Below, piece by piece: positions 50,682 to 59,946 of a stretch of 64,000 nucleotides of DNA. The stretch spans positions 1-64,000 of the forward strand of contig JANOSH010000032.1 in the NCBI GenBank assembly GCA_031415695.1. The letters are read 5' to 3'. The stretch is from JANOSH01 sp031415695. GTDB taxonomy: Bacteria > Actinomycetota > Acidimicrobiia > Acidimicrobiales > Ilumatobacteraceae. The translations under genes were made by a program, and so were the position numbers. The notes beneath the pieces are model-generated. The model saw nothing but the letters and a program-made list of their open reading frames with translations, was not told the origin of the DNA and did no database searches. The first letter of the stretch is position 1. Each line of letters starts with the position of its first letter.

Positions 50682-51850
50682 CCGAGAACGCCGGCGTCCT
50701 GGGCGGCTTGGACGTTCACCAGGTGTTGCGCATAGCTCGTAGCAAAAACATGGTGGCCCTCTTTATCCTTTAGCACGTAATAGAGATACCCACAGCTCAC
50801 CTTCTGGTCGGGACATTCTGACAGGGGCGGCGGAGGCGACGGATTGAGCGCAGCACGGATGGCGGCAGCGCCCGGGCTTGCGATGGGCGTTGGCGGTAAC
50901 CCCCGGTACTTGTACGTGTTGTACGGCGTGTCGAGATCCTTGATTTGACCAAAGGTCAATGTCGGATCCTGAGCGTAGAACAGACTGGCATCAATCTGTA
51001 GCGGAATTTGAGGTTGGGCACCCAGACGGTTGTAGATGACCTGGGCAATCTTTGGCCGGTCCTCGTCGAACTTGGCCTCGCGTTCGATCAGTGAGGCAAC
51101 AACCAACACTTCGTACGGCGAGTAGCCAACCTTCTCCACCGCCTTATCCAAGCCGACGCCGACACCGATGCGCTCCATTTGCTTCACCAGTTTCTCGAGC
51201 ACCTTTCGTTCGTCTTCATTTCCTGACACCTGGTAGGTGTCGGGGAAGATGAGACCCTCAAGGCTCGGCTGGCCTTCGGGCTGGAAGGCCGAACGCACCT
51301 CGCCCGATGCGGCCAAGGCCGCAAAGCGGGCCGACGACAGCCGTGGCAATTTCGACGCGAGTCGCTTGCCGAACTGGTCGACCGTAAATCCCTCGGGGAA
51401 CGTGACCTTTTCGAAGGTTTGTTCTGGCAGCGTGCTAAGGGCCTGCATGACTTGGCCCATGTCGTCTTTCGGGCGGACACTGAAGTAGCCGGGCGTGAGT
51501 TCAAACGAGCCCTTCTGGTTCACATACCAGCGAAACACCTTGGCCGACGAGATAACGCCCTGGGTTTCGAGCCGGTTGGAAACCGACATGAGGTCGTCGT
51601 CGGCGTCGACCGTGAAGTTGATGCGTTCGCCAGCTGCCCCGGTTGGATTGACCTGGTTGACCACCCACAGCCCAACAGCACCGGCGATGAGCACCGCAAC
51701 GACCAGCAAACTAAGCGCGGTAAAACCCACCACTCGCAGCACGCCACGATCGCCACGCAGTGCTTCACCTTCGAAGTCGTAGAGCACCTCGGGCGTGTCC
51801 CATTCGTCGTCTTGCCAGTCATCGACGTTGTCGGAGCGATACCGCCTCAT
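50678..51850 (-). CDS. mltG: Endolytic transglycosylase MltG
   Basis: MltG cuts nascent peptidoglycan glycan strands. The 390-residue protein has a cytoplasmic acidic N-terminus (about 1-45), one transmembrane segment (about 48-75), a LysM-like domain (about 85-150) and the YceG catalytic domain with the catalytic Glu in VVASLIEREAKFDEDRPKIA and SPYNTY-like LDTPYNTYKYRGLPPTPIASPG. ATG 51850 overlaps the ruvX stop (ATGA). Its stop overlaps the convergent serpin stop by 4 bp. Confidence 0.95.
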   Translation of the reverse strand: MRRYRSDNVDDWQDDEWDTPEVLYDFEGEALRGDRGVLRVVGFTALSLLVVAVLIAGAVGLWVVNQVNPTGAAGERINFTVDADDDLMSVSNRLETQGVISSAKVFRWYVNQKGSFELTPGYFSVRPKDDMGQVMQALSTLPEQTFEKVTFPEGFTVDQFGKRLASKLPRLSSARFAALAASGEVRSAFQPEGQPSLEGLIFPDTYQVSGNEDERKVLEKLVKQMERIGVGVGLDKAVEKVGYSPYEVLVVASLIEREAKFDEDRPKIAQVIYNRLGAQPQIPLQIDASLFYAQDPTLTFGQIKDLDTPYNTYKYRGLPPTPIASPGAAAIRAALNPSPPPPLSECPDQKVSCGYLYYVLKDKEGHHVFATSYAQHLVNVQAAQDAGVLG

Positions 51851-52278
51851 GCGCGTGCCTCGCGACGGTTTCGGTGGTCGAGCCAACCTTGCAAAATGAC
51901 GGCGGCAGCAACCTTGTCGACAACCTTGCGGCGGGCATCGGCCTTCAAGCCGGCCTCGATGAGCATACGATCGGCACTCACCGTAGTGAGGCGTTCATCC
52001 CACGTTTCCACCGGCACGCCGACCACGCTAGTCATGATTGCCACCTCATCGAGGGCACCCTGCGCCGCGATGCCAATACTGCCGTCGAGCGACAGTGGTA
52101 ACCCGACGACAACGCGGACAGCCTCCTCCTCGGCCACGATGGCAGCGATGCGACGATGATCGACGCTTCGGTCCCCCGAGCGTTGTAGAACGGTGAGCGG
52201 TCCAGCGATTGTGCCCGACGAATCGCTCACCGCCACCCCGACACGCTTGGACCCCAAGTCGAGGCCAATAACGCGCAT
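51847..52278 (-). CDS. ruvX: RuvX/YqgF family putative pre-16S rRNA nuclease
   Basis: A 143-residue RNase H-like protein implicated in maturing the 5' end of 16S rRNA in E. coli. The start VIGLDLGSKRVGVAVSDSSG holds the first catalytic Asp; VVGLPLSLDGSIG and the WDERLTTVSADRMLIEAG block follow, and DKVAAAVILQGWLD is the C-terminal helix with another acid. It shares one base with the alaS stop (TGATG) and overlaps mltG by 4 nt. The order alaS-ruvX-mltG is standard in actinobacteria. Confidence 0.95.
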   Translation of the reverse strand: MRVIGLDLGSKRVGVAVSDSSGTIAGPLTVLQRSGDRSVDHRRIAAIVAEEEAVRVVVGLPLSLDGSIGIAAQGALDEVAIMTSVVGVPVETWDERLTTVSADRMLIEAGLKADARRKVVDKVAAAVILQGWLDHRNRREARA

Positions 52279-54884
52279 CAGCTCAGACCGGCTGCCTCTC
52301 GCGCCAGCCGCAGGGCGTCGTCGATCCCGGCCGGGTTCTTGCCTCCAGCCGTAGCTATGTCGCCTTTCCCTCCGCCTCCCCCGCCAACGGCCTTGGCCGC
52401 GTTGGCGATAAGTTGGCTGGCCTGCAGCCCACTATCGGCGGTAACAACCCCAGCGAGCGACACCCCGCCGGTGTCGGTGATGCCGGCGAGTACGACGGCT
52501 CGCACGCCCCCGTGTTGGCGTACGGCAACGGCAAGGTCCTTGATCTCACCGGTTGACAGGCCATCGACTCGGGCAACAACTACACCGCCTACTGCACTCG
52601 CGGCCAGCTCGGCGGCTTGCCCGGTAGCGTTGGCGGCGCGCAACTGCTTGATCTCGTCACGAAGCGCTTTGATCTCGTCGAGTTTTCGTTCCACACCGTC
52701 GACCATCGAGTCGGCCGGCACACCAAGCAGTTGGGCAGCGCGGGTGATATCTCGGTCGACGCGTTGTAGCAACGCCACAGTATTTGTGCCGGTAACGGCC
52801 TCGAGCCTGCGCAGGTTCGAGCCGATGGACCCTTCGCTGAGGATCTTGATGGTGCCAATGTCGCCGGTGGCGCGCACGTGCGTGCCGCCGCACAACTCGA
52901 TGGAACTGCCCGCTTCGAGCACGCGCACGATGTCGCCGTACTTGTCGCCGAAGAAGGCCGTGGCGCCGGCTGCCATGGCTTCGTCCTTAGTGGTTTCGTA
53001 GGCGCGGGCTGGAGAGTTAGTGAGTACCTCGGTGTTGGCCAAGAGCTCGATCTCGCTGATTTGCTCTGCAGTCACTGGCGCGAAATGGTTGAAGTCGAAG
53101 CGCAACCGGTCGGGAGCGACGAGCGAACCTGCTTGTTGTACATGCTCGCCGAGCACACGACGCAAGGCCCAGTGCAGAACGTGGGTGCCGGTGTGGTTTC
53201 GACGAATCATGTTGCGGCGTTCAACATCGATGACAGCAACGGCGGTTTGTCCGGGGACCATCGAGCCCGTTTCCATGTGAACTACATGGCGACGTAGTCC
53301 AGGTAACGCAAACGTGGTGTCGACAACTCTCGCCACACCCGTTGGTGTGGTTATGGTGCCGGTATCGCCCACCTGGCCCCCGCTTTCAGCGTAGAACGGG
53401 GTGCGTTCGAGGAGCACTTCGATGTGACCGCCAGTGTCGATGACATCAAGAACGAGCGCCTCTGTCGTGTCGGACGAGTAGCCGACAAACTCGGTGACGC
53501 CGGACTTTTCGACAATGGCACGGTAACGGTCGACGAGTTGATCATCGACAACACCCTGCTTGCGGGCGTCTTTGGCTCGACGCCTCTGCTCGGCCATTTC
53601 AACGTTGAAGCCGTCGACGTCGATCTCGACGCCTCGTTCACCGGTGATCTCGGCGGTGAGTTCCAATGGAAACCCGTATGTGTCATGCAGCATGAAGGCA
53701 GTCGAGCCGCCCAGCGGTTGGCCGGGGGTGACCTCGGCAAGGTCTTTTTCGAGGATGGTAAGCCCGGTTCGCAAGGTCTGGCGGAACTTCTCCTCTTCAC
53801 GAGTGAGGATGTCGACAATGAGGTCTCGGCTGGCCGAAAGCTCGCTATAGGCCCCCTCCATGACATCGATGGCGGTTCCCGCCAGCAGCGGCATGACGAG
53901 CGATTCGGTGCCGAGGAGATAGGCGTGGCGAACAGCGCGACGAATAATGCGGCGCAAGACATAGCCCCGATTTTCGTTCGAGGGATACACGCCGTCGCTG
54001 ACAAGCATGGTGGCGCTACGGGCGTGCTCGGCCAAGACACGAAGGCTGAAACTGGCCCGATCGTCGTAGTTGCCCACCTGGTACTTTTGTCCGGTGATGC
54101 CAGATGCATGCTCAATGAGCGGTGCCATTACGTCGGTCTCCCAGACCGAGTCGACCCCTTGGGCCAAGGTAAGGATGCGTTCAAGCCCTGCACCGGTATC
54201 GATTGACGGCTTGGGCAGCGGTGTCCGGGTGCCGTCGGGGGCCTGATTGAACTGCATGAAGACTAGGTTCCAGAACTCCATGAACCGGTCGCCCTGCGGA
54301 TCGTTCAGCGGCCCACCTGGAGGACCAAACGCCTCGCCACGATCGATATGAATCTCCGAGCACGGCCCACATGGACCTGTTTCGCCCATCTGCCAGAAGT
54401 TGTCCTTGTCGCCCAAACGCTGAATGCGGTTCATAGGAACGCCAACTTGGTCGTGCCAGATCTGCTCGGCTTCGTCGTCACTGTGGTGGACCGTGATCCA
54501 CAATCGGTCGCCGTCGAGGCCGAAAACGTTCGTCACGAGTTCCCACGACCAGGGAATGGCGTCGGATTTGAAATAGTCTCCGAAAGAAAAATTGCCGAGC
54601 ATCTCGAAGAACACCAGATGCCGTTTGGTGCGACCGACATCGTCGAGATCGTTGTGCTTGCCGCCAGCACGAGCACACTTTTGGACGGTAACCGCACGCT
54701 TGTAGGGCGCGGCCTCGTCGCCAGTGAAGTACGGCTTGAACGGCACCATGCCAGCCACGCTGAACAACACGGTGGGGTCGTGCGGGATGAGGCTGGCCGA
54801 TGGCACTGCCACATGACCGCGCTCGGTAAAGAACCCCGTGAAGGCGGCTCGAAGTTCGTCGGCAGTTCGTGGAGTCACAGACAT
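52278..54884 (-). CDS. alaS: Alanyl-tRNA synthetase
   Basis: AlaS charges tRNA-Ala and edits mischarged serine and glycine. The 868-residue protein has the class II core (about 1-245; FFTERGHVAVPSASLIPHDP, KCARAGGKHNDLDDVGRT), the tRNA-recognition domain, the editing domain with HxxxH in NHTGTHVLHWAL and the Cys-His in IELCGGTHVRATGD, and a C-terminal oligomerisation/C-Ala domain ending with GGGGGGKGDIATAGGKNP. ATG 54884 follows a 124-bp gap that contains repeat copy B. No T-box-like leader is evident. Confidence 0.97.
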   Translation of the reverse strand: MSVTPRTADELRAAFTGFFTERGHVAVPSASLIPHDPTVLFSVAGMVPFKPYFTGDEAAPYKRAVTVQKCARAGGKHNDLDDVGRTKRHLVFFEMLGNFSFGDYFKSDAIPWSWELVTNVFGLDGDRLWITVHHSDDEAEQIWHDQVGVPMNRIQRLGDKDNFWQMGETGPCGPCSEIHIDRGEAFGPPGGPLNDPQGDRFMEFWNLVFMQFNQAPDGTRTPLPKPSIDTGAGLERILTLAQGVDSVWETDVMAPLIEHASGITGQKYQVGNYDDRASFSLRVLAEHARSATMLVSDGVYPSNENRGYVLRRIIRRAVRHAYLLGTESLVMPLLAGTAIDVMEGAYSELSASRDLIVDILTREEEKFRQTLRTGLTILEKDLAEVTPGQPLGGSTAFMLHDTYGFPLELTAEITGERGVEIDVDGFNVEMAEQRRRAKDARKQGVVDDQLVDRYRAIVEKSGVTEFVGYSSDTTEALVLDVIDTGGHIEVLLERTPFYAESGGQVGDTGTITTPTGVARVVDTTFALPGLRRHVVHMETGSMVPGQTAVAVIDVERRNMIRRNHTGTHVLHWALRRVLGEHVQQAGSLVAPDRLRFDFNHFAPVTAEQISEIELLANTEVLTNSPARAYETTKDEAMAAGATAFFGDKYGDIVRVLEAGSSIELCGGTHVRATGDIGTIKILSEGSIGSNLRRLEAVTGTNTVALLQRVDRDITRAAQLLGVPADSMVDGVERKLDEIKALRDEIKQLRAANATGQAAELAASAVGGVVVARVDGLSTGEIKDLAVAVRQHGGVRAVVLAGITDTGGVSLAGVVTADSGLQASQLIANAAKAVGGGGGGKGDIATAGGKNPAGIDDALRLAREAAGLS

Positions 54885-54953
54885 GGCGTCCCCGAGGTTA
54901 TCGGGCTACGCGAACGCGCATCATGGTTTAACGCCCCTATAAGGACGACCCAT

Positions 54954-55012
54954 CTAGCCTGTCTTCGGCGTCGCTTGCTCACTACCGTTTACTTTAACGC
55001 TCCGCCATCTAG
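54954..55012 (-). repeat. CTAG-bounded dispersed intergenic repeat, copy B (59 bp)
   Basis: In minus-strand reading the element runs from CTAG, which contains the TAG stop of the 55009-55311 gene, to a second CTAG at 54954-54957. It shares GGCGGAGCGTTAAAG, CGGTAG and GCGACGCCGAAG in the same order with copy A at 16578-16630, and has about six extra bases between the second and third blocks. It lies 69 bp upstream of alaS, in the direction of transcription. Confidence 0.75.
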
Positions 55013-55311
55013 CGAGCGCGGCGACGTCGGTGGCGGTAGTCGTCGAGTTGCTCGACACTTCCAGAGCTGTCGGGAACGCCATTGACCGGATGTCCGTCGA
55101 TTCGGCTTCGCATTTCGGCTTCCTTGGTCACCATGGCTGAGCGCCCCTCGCGCATGGCCAAGCTGACACGTCGACGAGCACCGTCGATGGTCTTTCGAGC
55201 GATGTTTACCGGCGTAACTTTCTCGGCTACAGCCTGGATGCGCTTTTTTGCCAGCCGTGCTCCAGCAGCGCCCGCGACGGATCCGGCAATAAACCAGCGG
55301 AGTCGTTTCAT
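55009..55311 (-). CDS. Small basic protein with N-terminal hydrophobic segment (DUF6167-like position)
   Basis: A 100-residue protein with a short glycine/alanine-rich hydrophobic N-terminus (RWFIAGSVAGAAGARLA) and a long, strongly basic remainder ending in YRHRRRRAR. It lies between a DUF948-like gene and alaS, the place where streptomycetes encode a DUF6167 protein; the resemblance is mainly positional. It probably sits at the membrane with its basic tail in the cytoplasm. It overlaps the upstream gene by ATGA. Function unknown. Confidence 0.72.
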   Translation of the reverse strand: MKRLRWFIAGSVAGAAGARLAKKRIQAVAEKVTPVNIARKTIDGARRRVSLAMREGRSAMVTKEAEMRSRIDGHPVNGVPDSSGSVEQLDDYRHRRRRAR

Positions 55312-55667
55312 GTGTCCTTCTTTCGAAGCCGACGTGCGGCCCTGCTGGTTCCGGTAGCGAAGGCGACGGTCTTTATCACCGGAGTGGACAGCGCGGCCTT
55401 AGCTACCCTCGTCGCTCCGCCGACCGACGCCGAGATTGCTTCCGCCGATCCGAGCACCCGATCAAATCGATCGAGATCATCACGTGCGGTATCGACAGTA
55501 GCGCGCAACTCGCAGATCAATGGACGAGTCTCGGCACGGAGCTGCGTTATCTCGTTACGCAGCTCGGAAACAACACGCAACAAGCGGCCGAGTACGACGA
55601 CTAACCCCACGAAGCCGAGCACGCACAAAATCGTCGCAACGATGAGAGCAAATTCGGTGGCTGTCAT
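55308..55667 (-). CDS. DUF948-like single-pass membrane protein
   Basis: A 119-residue protein with one N-terminal transmembrane segment (about 5-28, ALIVATILCVLGFVGLVVVLG) followed by a predicted coiled coil (about 30-75, rich in Leu, Glu and Arg) and a basic C-terminus. This architecture and the position before alaS match the actinobacterial DUF948 proteins; function is unknown. ATG 55667 overlaps the rarA stop (ATGA), and the longer frame within rarA is rejected. It likely acts with the next small gene, to which it is also coupled. Confidence 0.78.
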   Translation of the reverse strand: MTATEFALIVATILCVLGFVGLVVVLGRLLRVVSELRNEITQLRAETRPLICELRATVDTARDDLDRFDRVLGSAEAISASVGGATRVAKAALSTPVIKTVAFATGTSRAARRLRKKDT

Positions 55668-56914
55668 GGCAGGTCTCGCACAGTTGGACAATAGAGGGTC
55701 ACGTCGACGCCCACGGGGAGATAGCGCTGCGCCACGCATCCGTCGACGTGATCGTGCGGGTACAGATAGCCGGCCCCATGGCCCAACTGTTTGGCTCCTT
55801 GATAGTGACCGTCGCGTAAATGCGCTGGCACTTCGCCGCCTGGATGTTCCTTGAGGTGGGCTCGGGCATTCCATATTGCCAGCGCCGCAGCGTTGCTTTT
55901 GGGTGCTCGGGCCAGGTGGATCACCGCTTGGGCCAGGTTGAGTTGCGCTTCGGGTAAACCAACGAACTCGACCGCCTGCGCGGCTGCCGCGGCAACAAGC
56001 AGACTGGTGGGGTCTGCCATCCCCACGTCCTCACTGGCCAAGATCACAAGCCGACGGGCGATAAACCGAGCGTCTTCACCGGCTTCCAGCATTCGAGCAA
56101 GCCAGTAGATGCTGGCATCGGGGTCGCTCCCCCTGATCGACTTGATAAACGCGCTCACTACGTCGTAGTGGTCGTCGCGTCCGTAGCGTAAGGCTCGGGT
56201 GCCGATAGCGTCTTCGACGTCGACGAGTTCAACGCTAACGTGCCCGCGCTCGTTCGCCAGCGCAACGGCAACCTCGAGCGAGGTGAGCAGCTGGCGCCCG
56301 TCACCGCCAGAACGTTCGCTGAGCATCTCGACAGCCTCGTCACTCGCGGAGGCTGCTTCTGCGTGCAGGCCACGCCGTGCCAGCTGGGCAAGGTCGGCCG
56401 GCCCCAGCGGTTCGAGCCGAAACAGCGTCGACCGACTCAATAGAGGCGGGTTCACCTCGAAGAACGGGTTCTCGGTCGTAGCTCCGATCAGCACGATCAG
56501 GCCTTCTTCGACGCTTGGCAACAGCGCATCTTGCTGCGATTTGTTGAACCGATGGATCTCGTCGAGGAACAGCACGGTGCCTTTGTCGTGGTGGCCAAGC
56601 CGTTCGGTTGCCCGTTCGATCACCTCGCGCACGTCTTTGACCCCGGCGGTGACCGCCGACAGTTGTTCGAAGGTTTTACTTGAGGCTTCGGCGAGTACCC
56701 GAGCGAGGGTGGTCTTGCCGACGCCTGGGGGTCCCCACAAGATGACAGACGAAAGACGGTCTGCATCGACGAGAGCCCTCAACGGTCGCCCAACCCCAAG
56801 CAAATGGGTTTGGCCGACAATCTCGTCGAGCGATCGGGGCCGTAGCCGAGCAGCGAGTGGCGCTTTTCGAGCCAACCGATCGGCCGCCGCGGCGCTAAAA
56901 AGGTCGTCGGGCAC
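55664..56914 (-). CDS. rarA: Replication-associated recombination protein A (RarA/MgsA)
   Basis: RarA is an AAA+ ATPase acting at stalled replication forks. The 416-residue protein has the start PLAARLRPRSLDEIVGQTHLLG, Walker A ILWGPPGVGKTTLARVLA, Walker B TVLFLDEIHRFNKSQQD, sensor 1 IGATTENPFFEVN, and the C-terminal tetramerisation domain (HYDVVSAFIKSIRGSDPDASIYWLARM). It lies between aspS and the small membrane-protein pair upstream of alaS, a common actinobacterial order. Confidence 0.95.
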   Translation of the reverse strand: MPDDLFSAAAADRLARKAPLAARLRPRSLDEIVGQTHLLGVGRPLRALVDADRLSSVILWGPPGVGKTTLARVLAEASSKTFEQLSAVTAGVKDVREVIERATERLGHHDKGTVLFLDEIHRFNKSQQDALLPSVEEGLIVLIGATTENPFFEVNPPLLSRSTLFRLEPLGPADLAQLARRGLHAEAASASDEAVEMLSERSGGDGRQLLTSLEVAVALANERGHVSVELVDVEDAIGTRALRYGRDDHYDVVSAFIKSIRGSDPDASIYWLARMLEAGEDARFIARRLVILASEDVGMADPTSLLVAAAAAQAVEFVGLPEAQLNLAQAVIHLARAPKSNAAALAIWNARAHLKEHPGGEVPAHLRDGHYQGAKQLGHGAGYLYPHDHVDGCVAQRYLPVGVDVTLYCPTVRDLP

Positions 56915-56935
56915 CCGCCGAGGCTACCCCACCGC

Positions 56936-58672
56936 TTAGGTAGACCGCGGAAGGACCCGAATGCCGAGATCGTTGAGCTGCTTGGCATCGACGGGAGTCG
57001 GAGCGTTGGTCATTGGGTCCGAACCCGACTGCGTTTTGGGGAATGCAATGACCTCTCGGATGTTGTCCTCACCGGCCAAGATTGCGACCAATCGATCGAG
57101 CCCGAACGCAAACCCACCATGGGGTGGTGCGCCGTATTTGAACGGGTTGAGGAAGAACCCGAAACGACGGTTGGCTTCTTCGTCGGAGATGCCGAGCAAC
57201 CGGAATATGCGCGACTGCAGTTCTGGCTGATGAATTCGGATGGAACCCGAACCAAGCTCCCACCCGTTGAGCACGAGGTCGTACGCTTGGCTGCGAACCT
57301 TCATTGGCTCGGATTCGAGAAGATGCAGGTCGTCGGGATGCGGCTGGGTAAAGGGGTGATGGCCGGGCTTGGGGGTTCGCGTGACAGCGTCGACACCGAC
57401 GAACTGTGGAAAGTCGACAACCCACACGTAGTGGTATGGCCCCTGATGCACCGGCGGTCGACCAAGGTCGTTGCGCAGTTGGCCGAGTACTTCGCACGTG
57501 GTGATCCACTCGTCGGCGACAATAAGCACTAGGTCGCCCTCGGTAGCACCCATGGCGGCAATGAGCGCCGACTTCTCGACGTCGGTAAAGAACTTGGCGA
57601 CCGGCGAGTCGAGGGCTCCGTCGGCACCGACCTTTATCCATACCAAGCCCTTGGCACCGATCCTCTTGGCCCGGTCGGTCAGGGCGTCGAGCTTGTTGCG
57701 GCCGAACTCCTCGGCCTTGCCGGTGGCGCAAATACCTTTGATTGCCCCAGCGCCCGCGAACGCCTTGAACTCGGTGGAGGCAAACACCGAATCGAGATCG
57801 ACCAGTTCCATGCCGAACCGCATGTCGGGCTTGTCGACACCAAACCGCTCCATGGCATCGTGCCAAGTAATCGTACCGATAGCACCCGGGCGCACACCGG
57901 TTGCTGCCTCGGCCGCATCGAGCACCGCCTCGCCAATACAGGCAAAAACGTCATCCTGGTTCACGAAGCTCATTTCGGCGTCGAGCTGCATGAACTCGTA
58001 CTGCCGGTCGGCGCGTAGGTCCTCGTCTCGAAGGCAACGAGCGATCTGAAAATAGCGGTCGAACCCGGCCACCATGAGCAATTGTTTGAATAGCTGCGGG
58101 CTTTGGGGAAGCGCGTAGAACGAGCCGGGTTCCTTACGCGACGGAACCAGGAACTCCCGTGCGCCTTCGGGGGTAGAAGGGACCAACATGGGCGTCTCGA
58201 CCTCGACGAAACCCTGACGCTCCATGGCCTTTCGCACGGCCGAGTTGACGGCCGCACGAAGCCGCAAGTTGCGCTGCATTCGCTCGCGTCGAAGGTCGAG
58301 GTAGCGATGGGTCAGGCGAACGTTCTCGTCGACGTTGTCGGCACGATCGTCGATGGGGAATACGGGGGGCTCGGCGGCGTTGAGAATTTCGACCACGCAT
58401 TCGCCGAGCTCGACAGAACCGGTCGGCAGCTTGTCGTTGAGGGTGCCGGCGGGCCGCTCGCGCACCACGCCGGTGACACGCACTACGTATTCGTTGCGAA
58501 CCTCGACTGAGCCGTCGAACACACACTGCACAATGCCGGTGTGGTCGCGGACATCGACGAAGGCGAGATGCTCGCCATGTTCGCGCCGACGCGCCACCCA
58601 CCCGCACACGGTTATGGTGTTGCCGACGTGAATGGGCCGAGGTTCACCGCAATAGTGGGTACGCATACTCAT
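56936..58672 (-). CDS. aspS: Aspartyl-tRNA synthetase
   Basis: AspS charges tRNA-Asp. The 578-residue protein is the bacterial type: an N-terminal OB anticodon-binding domain (about 1-105, VCGWVARRREHGEHLAFVDVRD), the class II core with motif 2 in ARCLRDEDLRADRQYEFMQLD, an inserted GAD domain (about 300-400), and motif 3 in FAFGLDRLVAILAGEDNIREVIAFPK. It overlaps hisS by ATGA; a second Met two codons later is an alternative start. Whether it also charges tRNA-Asn is not visible from sequence. Confidence 0.97.
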   Translation of the reverse strand: MSMRTHYCGEPRPIHVGNTITVCGWVARRREHGEHLAFVDVRDHTGIVQCVFDGSVEVRNEYVVRVTGVVRERPAGTLNDKLPTGSVELGECVVEILNAAEPPVFPIDDRADNVDENVRLTHRYLDLRRERMQRNLRLRAAVNSAVRKAMERQGFVEVETPMLVPSTPEGAREFLVPSRKEPGSFYALPQSPQLFKQLLMVAGFDRYFQIARCLRDEDLRADRQYEFMQLDAEMSFVNQDDVFACIGEAVLDAAEAATGVRPGAIGTITWHDAMERFGVDKPDMRFGMELVDLDSVFASTEFKAFAGAGAIKGICATGKAEEFGRNKLDALTDRAKRIGAKGLVWIKVGADGALDSPVAKFFTDVEKSALIAAMGATEGDLVLIVADEWITTCEVLGQLRNDLGRPPVHQGPYHYVWVVDFPQFVGVDAVTRTPKPGHHPFTQPHPDDLHLLESEPMKVRSQAYDLVLNGWELGSGSIRIHQPELQSRIFRLLGISDEEANRRFGFFLNPFKYGAPPHGGFAFGLDRLVAILAGEDNIREVIAFPKTQSGSDPMTNAPTPVDAKQLNDLGIRVLPRST

Positions 58673-59934
58673 GACGGGAGATTGGTCCTGACGTAGTGAA
58701 GAAGTTCTGAGCGAGGAATTTGTACTTGTTCGCCGGCACCACGCAACGGGCGGACCGACACAGTACCGGCCGCGGCTTCATCGCTGCCGACGATTACTGC
58801 GAGACCAGCACCCGAACGGTCGGCTGCTTTCATCTGGGCCTTCATCGAGCGAGCGTCGAAGGCCCGATCCGCAGAGATACCGGCCGATCGAAGTTCGTGG
58901 CTGATGAGCAAGGCGTGCGAGTCGGTGGTGGTGTCGATGACAAACACATCGACACGCGCCGTAGGCGCCGCGAACACACCTTCGGCGTCGCACGCAATGA
59001 GCAGTCGTTCGATGCCGCATCCGAAACCGACACCGCCTGTGCCCGCGGGACCGCCAAGCGATTCAACGAGACCGTTGTACCGGCCACCACCGCCAATGGC
59101 GTTCTGTGCGGACGCGCTGGCATGCGAGGCAAACTCGAAGATGGTGTGCGTGTAGTAGTCGAGTCCGCGAACGAGACGGTGGTTCAGCTCGTAGACAAGG
59201 CCGAGGGCGTCGAGCCCGTGTCGAACAGTTGCGAAGTGATCGGCTGCGTCGCTCGACAGATAGTCGGCAATGCGGGGTGCTTCGTCGACGACGACCTGAT
59301 CCTCGTCTCGTTTCGAGTCGAGCACACGCAATGGATTGAGGGCCAGCATCTGGCGGCTCTGTTCGGACAGTTCGCTCCTGCGTTTGTCGAAGTATTCGAC
59401 GAGGGCGGTTCTAAATGCCGGACGACACGAAGCATCGCCGAGTGAGTTGAGATACAACGTTCGCTGCGTGAGGCCGAGGGAGCGATGCAAACTATCGAGC
59501 AGCACGATTACCTCGATATCGGCAGCCGGATCGTCGGTACCGACAATTTCGGCGTCGACTTGGAAATGCTGACGGTAGCGACCGGCTTGGGGTCGTTCAT
59601 AGCGAAAGTTCGGGCCGACGGTCCACGCCTTCCACGGCGCGGCAGGTCGGTGTTCGGCGTAGGCCCGCATCAGTGACGCTGTCATTTCGGGACGCACAGC
59701 AATGCGTCTACCGCCCTTGTCGTCGAAGTCGTACATCTCCTTGCGCACGACGTCGGTTGAATCGCCAACTCGCAAAAAGACTTCGACATGCTCGATGACC
59801 GGGGTGAGAATGAGCCCGAAACCCGACCGTTCGGCGAGGGTGGCGAACGATGCGACCAGCCGGCTCCAGCGCGCCGACTGTGGCGCGAGAATATCGAGCA
59901 TGCCCTTGGGCGCTTGGTAGACGGGATCAGCCAT
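58669..59934 (-). CDS. hisS: Histidyl-tRNA synthetase
   Basis: HisS charges tRNA-His. The 421-residue class II enzyme has PKGMLDILAPQSARW at the start, motif 2 around GPNFRYERPQAGRYRQHFQ, the His-specific RGLDYYTHTIFEF, the GGGRYNGLVESLGG loop, motif 3 GVGFGCGIERLL, and a C-terminal anticodon domain (about 330-421). It follows rel after 12 bp and overlaps aspS by 4 nt. The rel-hisS-aspS order is common in actinobacteria. Confidence 0.97.
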   Translation of the reverse strand: MADPVYQAPKGMLDILAPQSARWSRLVASFATLAERSGFGLILTPVIEHVEVFLRVGDSTDVVRKEMYDFDDKGGRRIAVRPEMTASLMRAYAEHRPAAPWKAWTVGPNFRYERPQAGRYRQHFQVDAEIVGTDDPAADIEVIVLLDSLHRSLGLTQRTLYLNSLGDASCRPAFRTALVEYFDKRRSELSEQSRQMLALNPLRVLDSKRDEDQVVVDEAPRIADYLSSDAADHFATVRHGLDALGLVYELNHRLVRGLDYYTHTIFEFASHASASAQNAIGGGGRYNGLVESLGGPAGTGGVGFGCGIERLLIACDAEGVFAAPTARVDVFVIDTTTDSHALLISHELRSAGISADRAFDARSMKAQMKAADRSGAGLAVIVGSDEAAAGTVSVRPLRGAGEQVQIPRSELLHYVRTNLPS

Positions 59935-59946
59935 GGCTTCGTAACG

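Noticed and set aside
54885..54953. A T-box or other amino-acid-sensing leader before alaS
   Set aside because: The remaining gap is too short for a T-box and lacks the T-box core sequence; only repeat copy B and ordinary sequence are seen.
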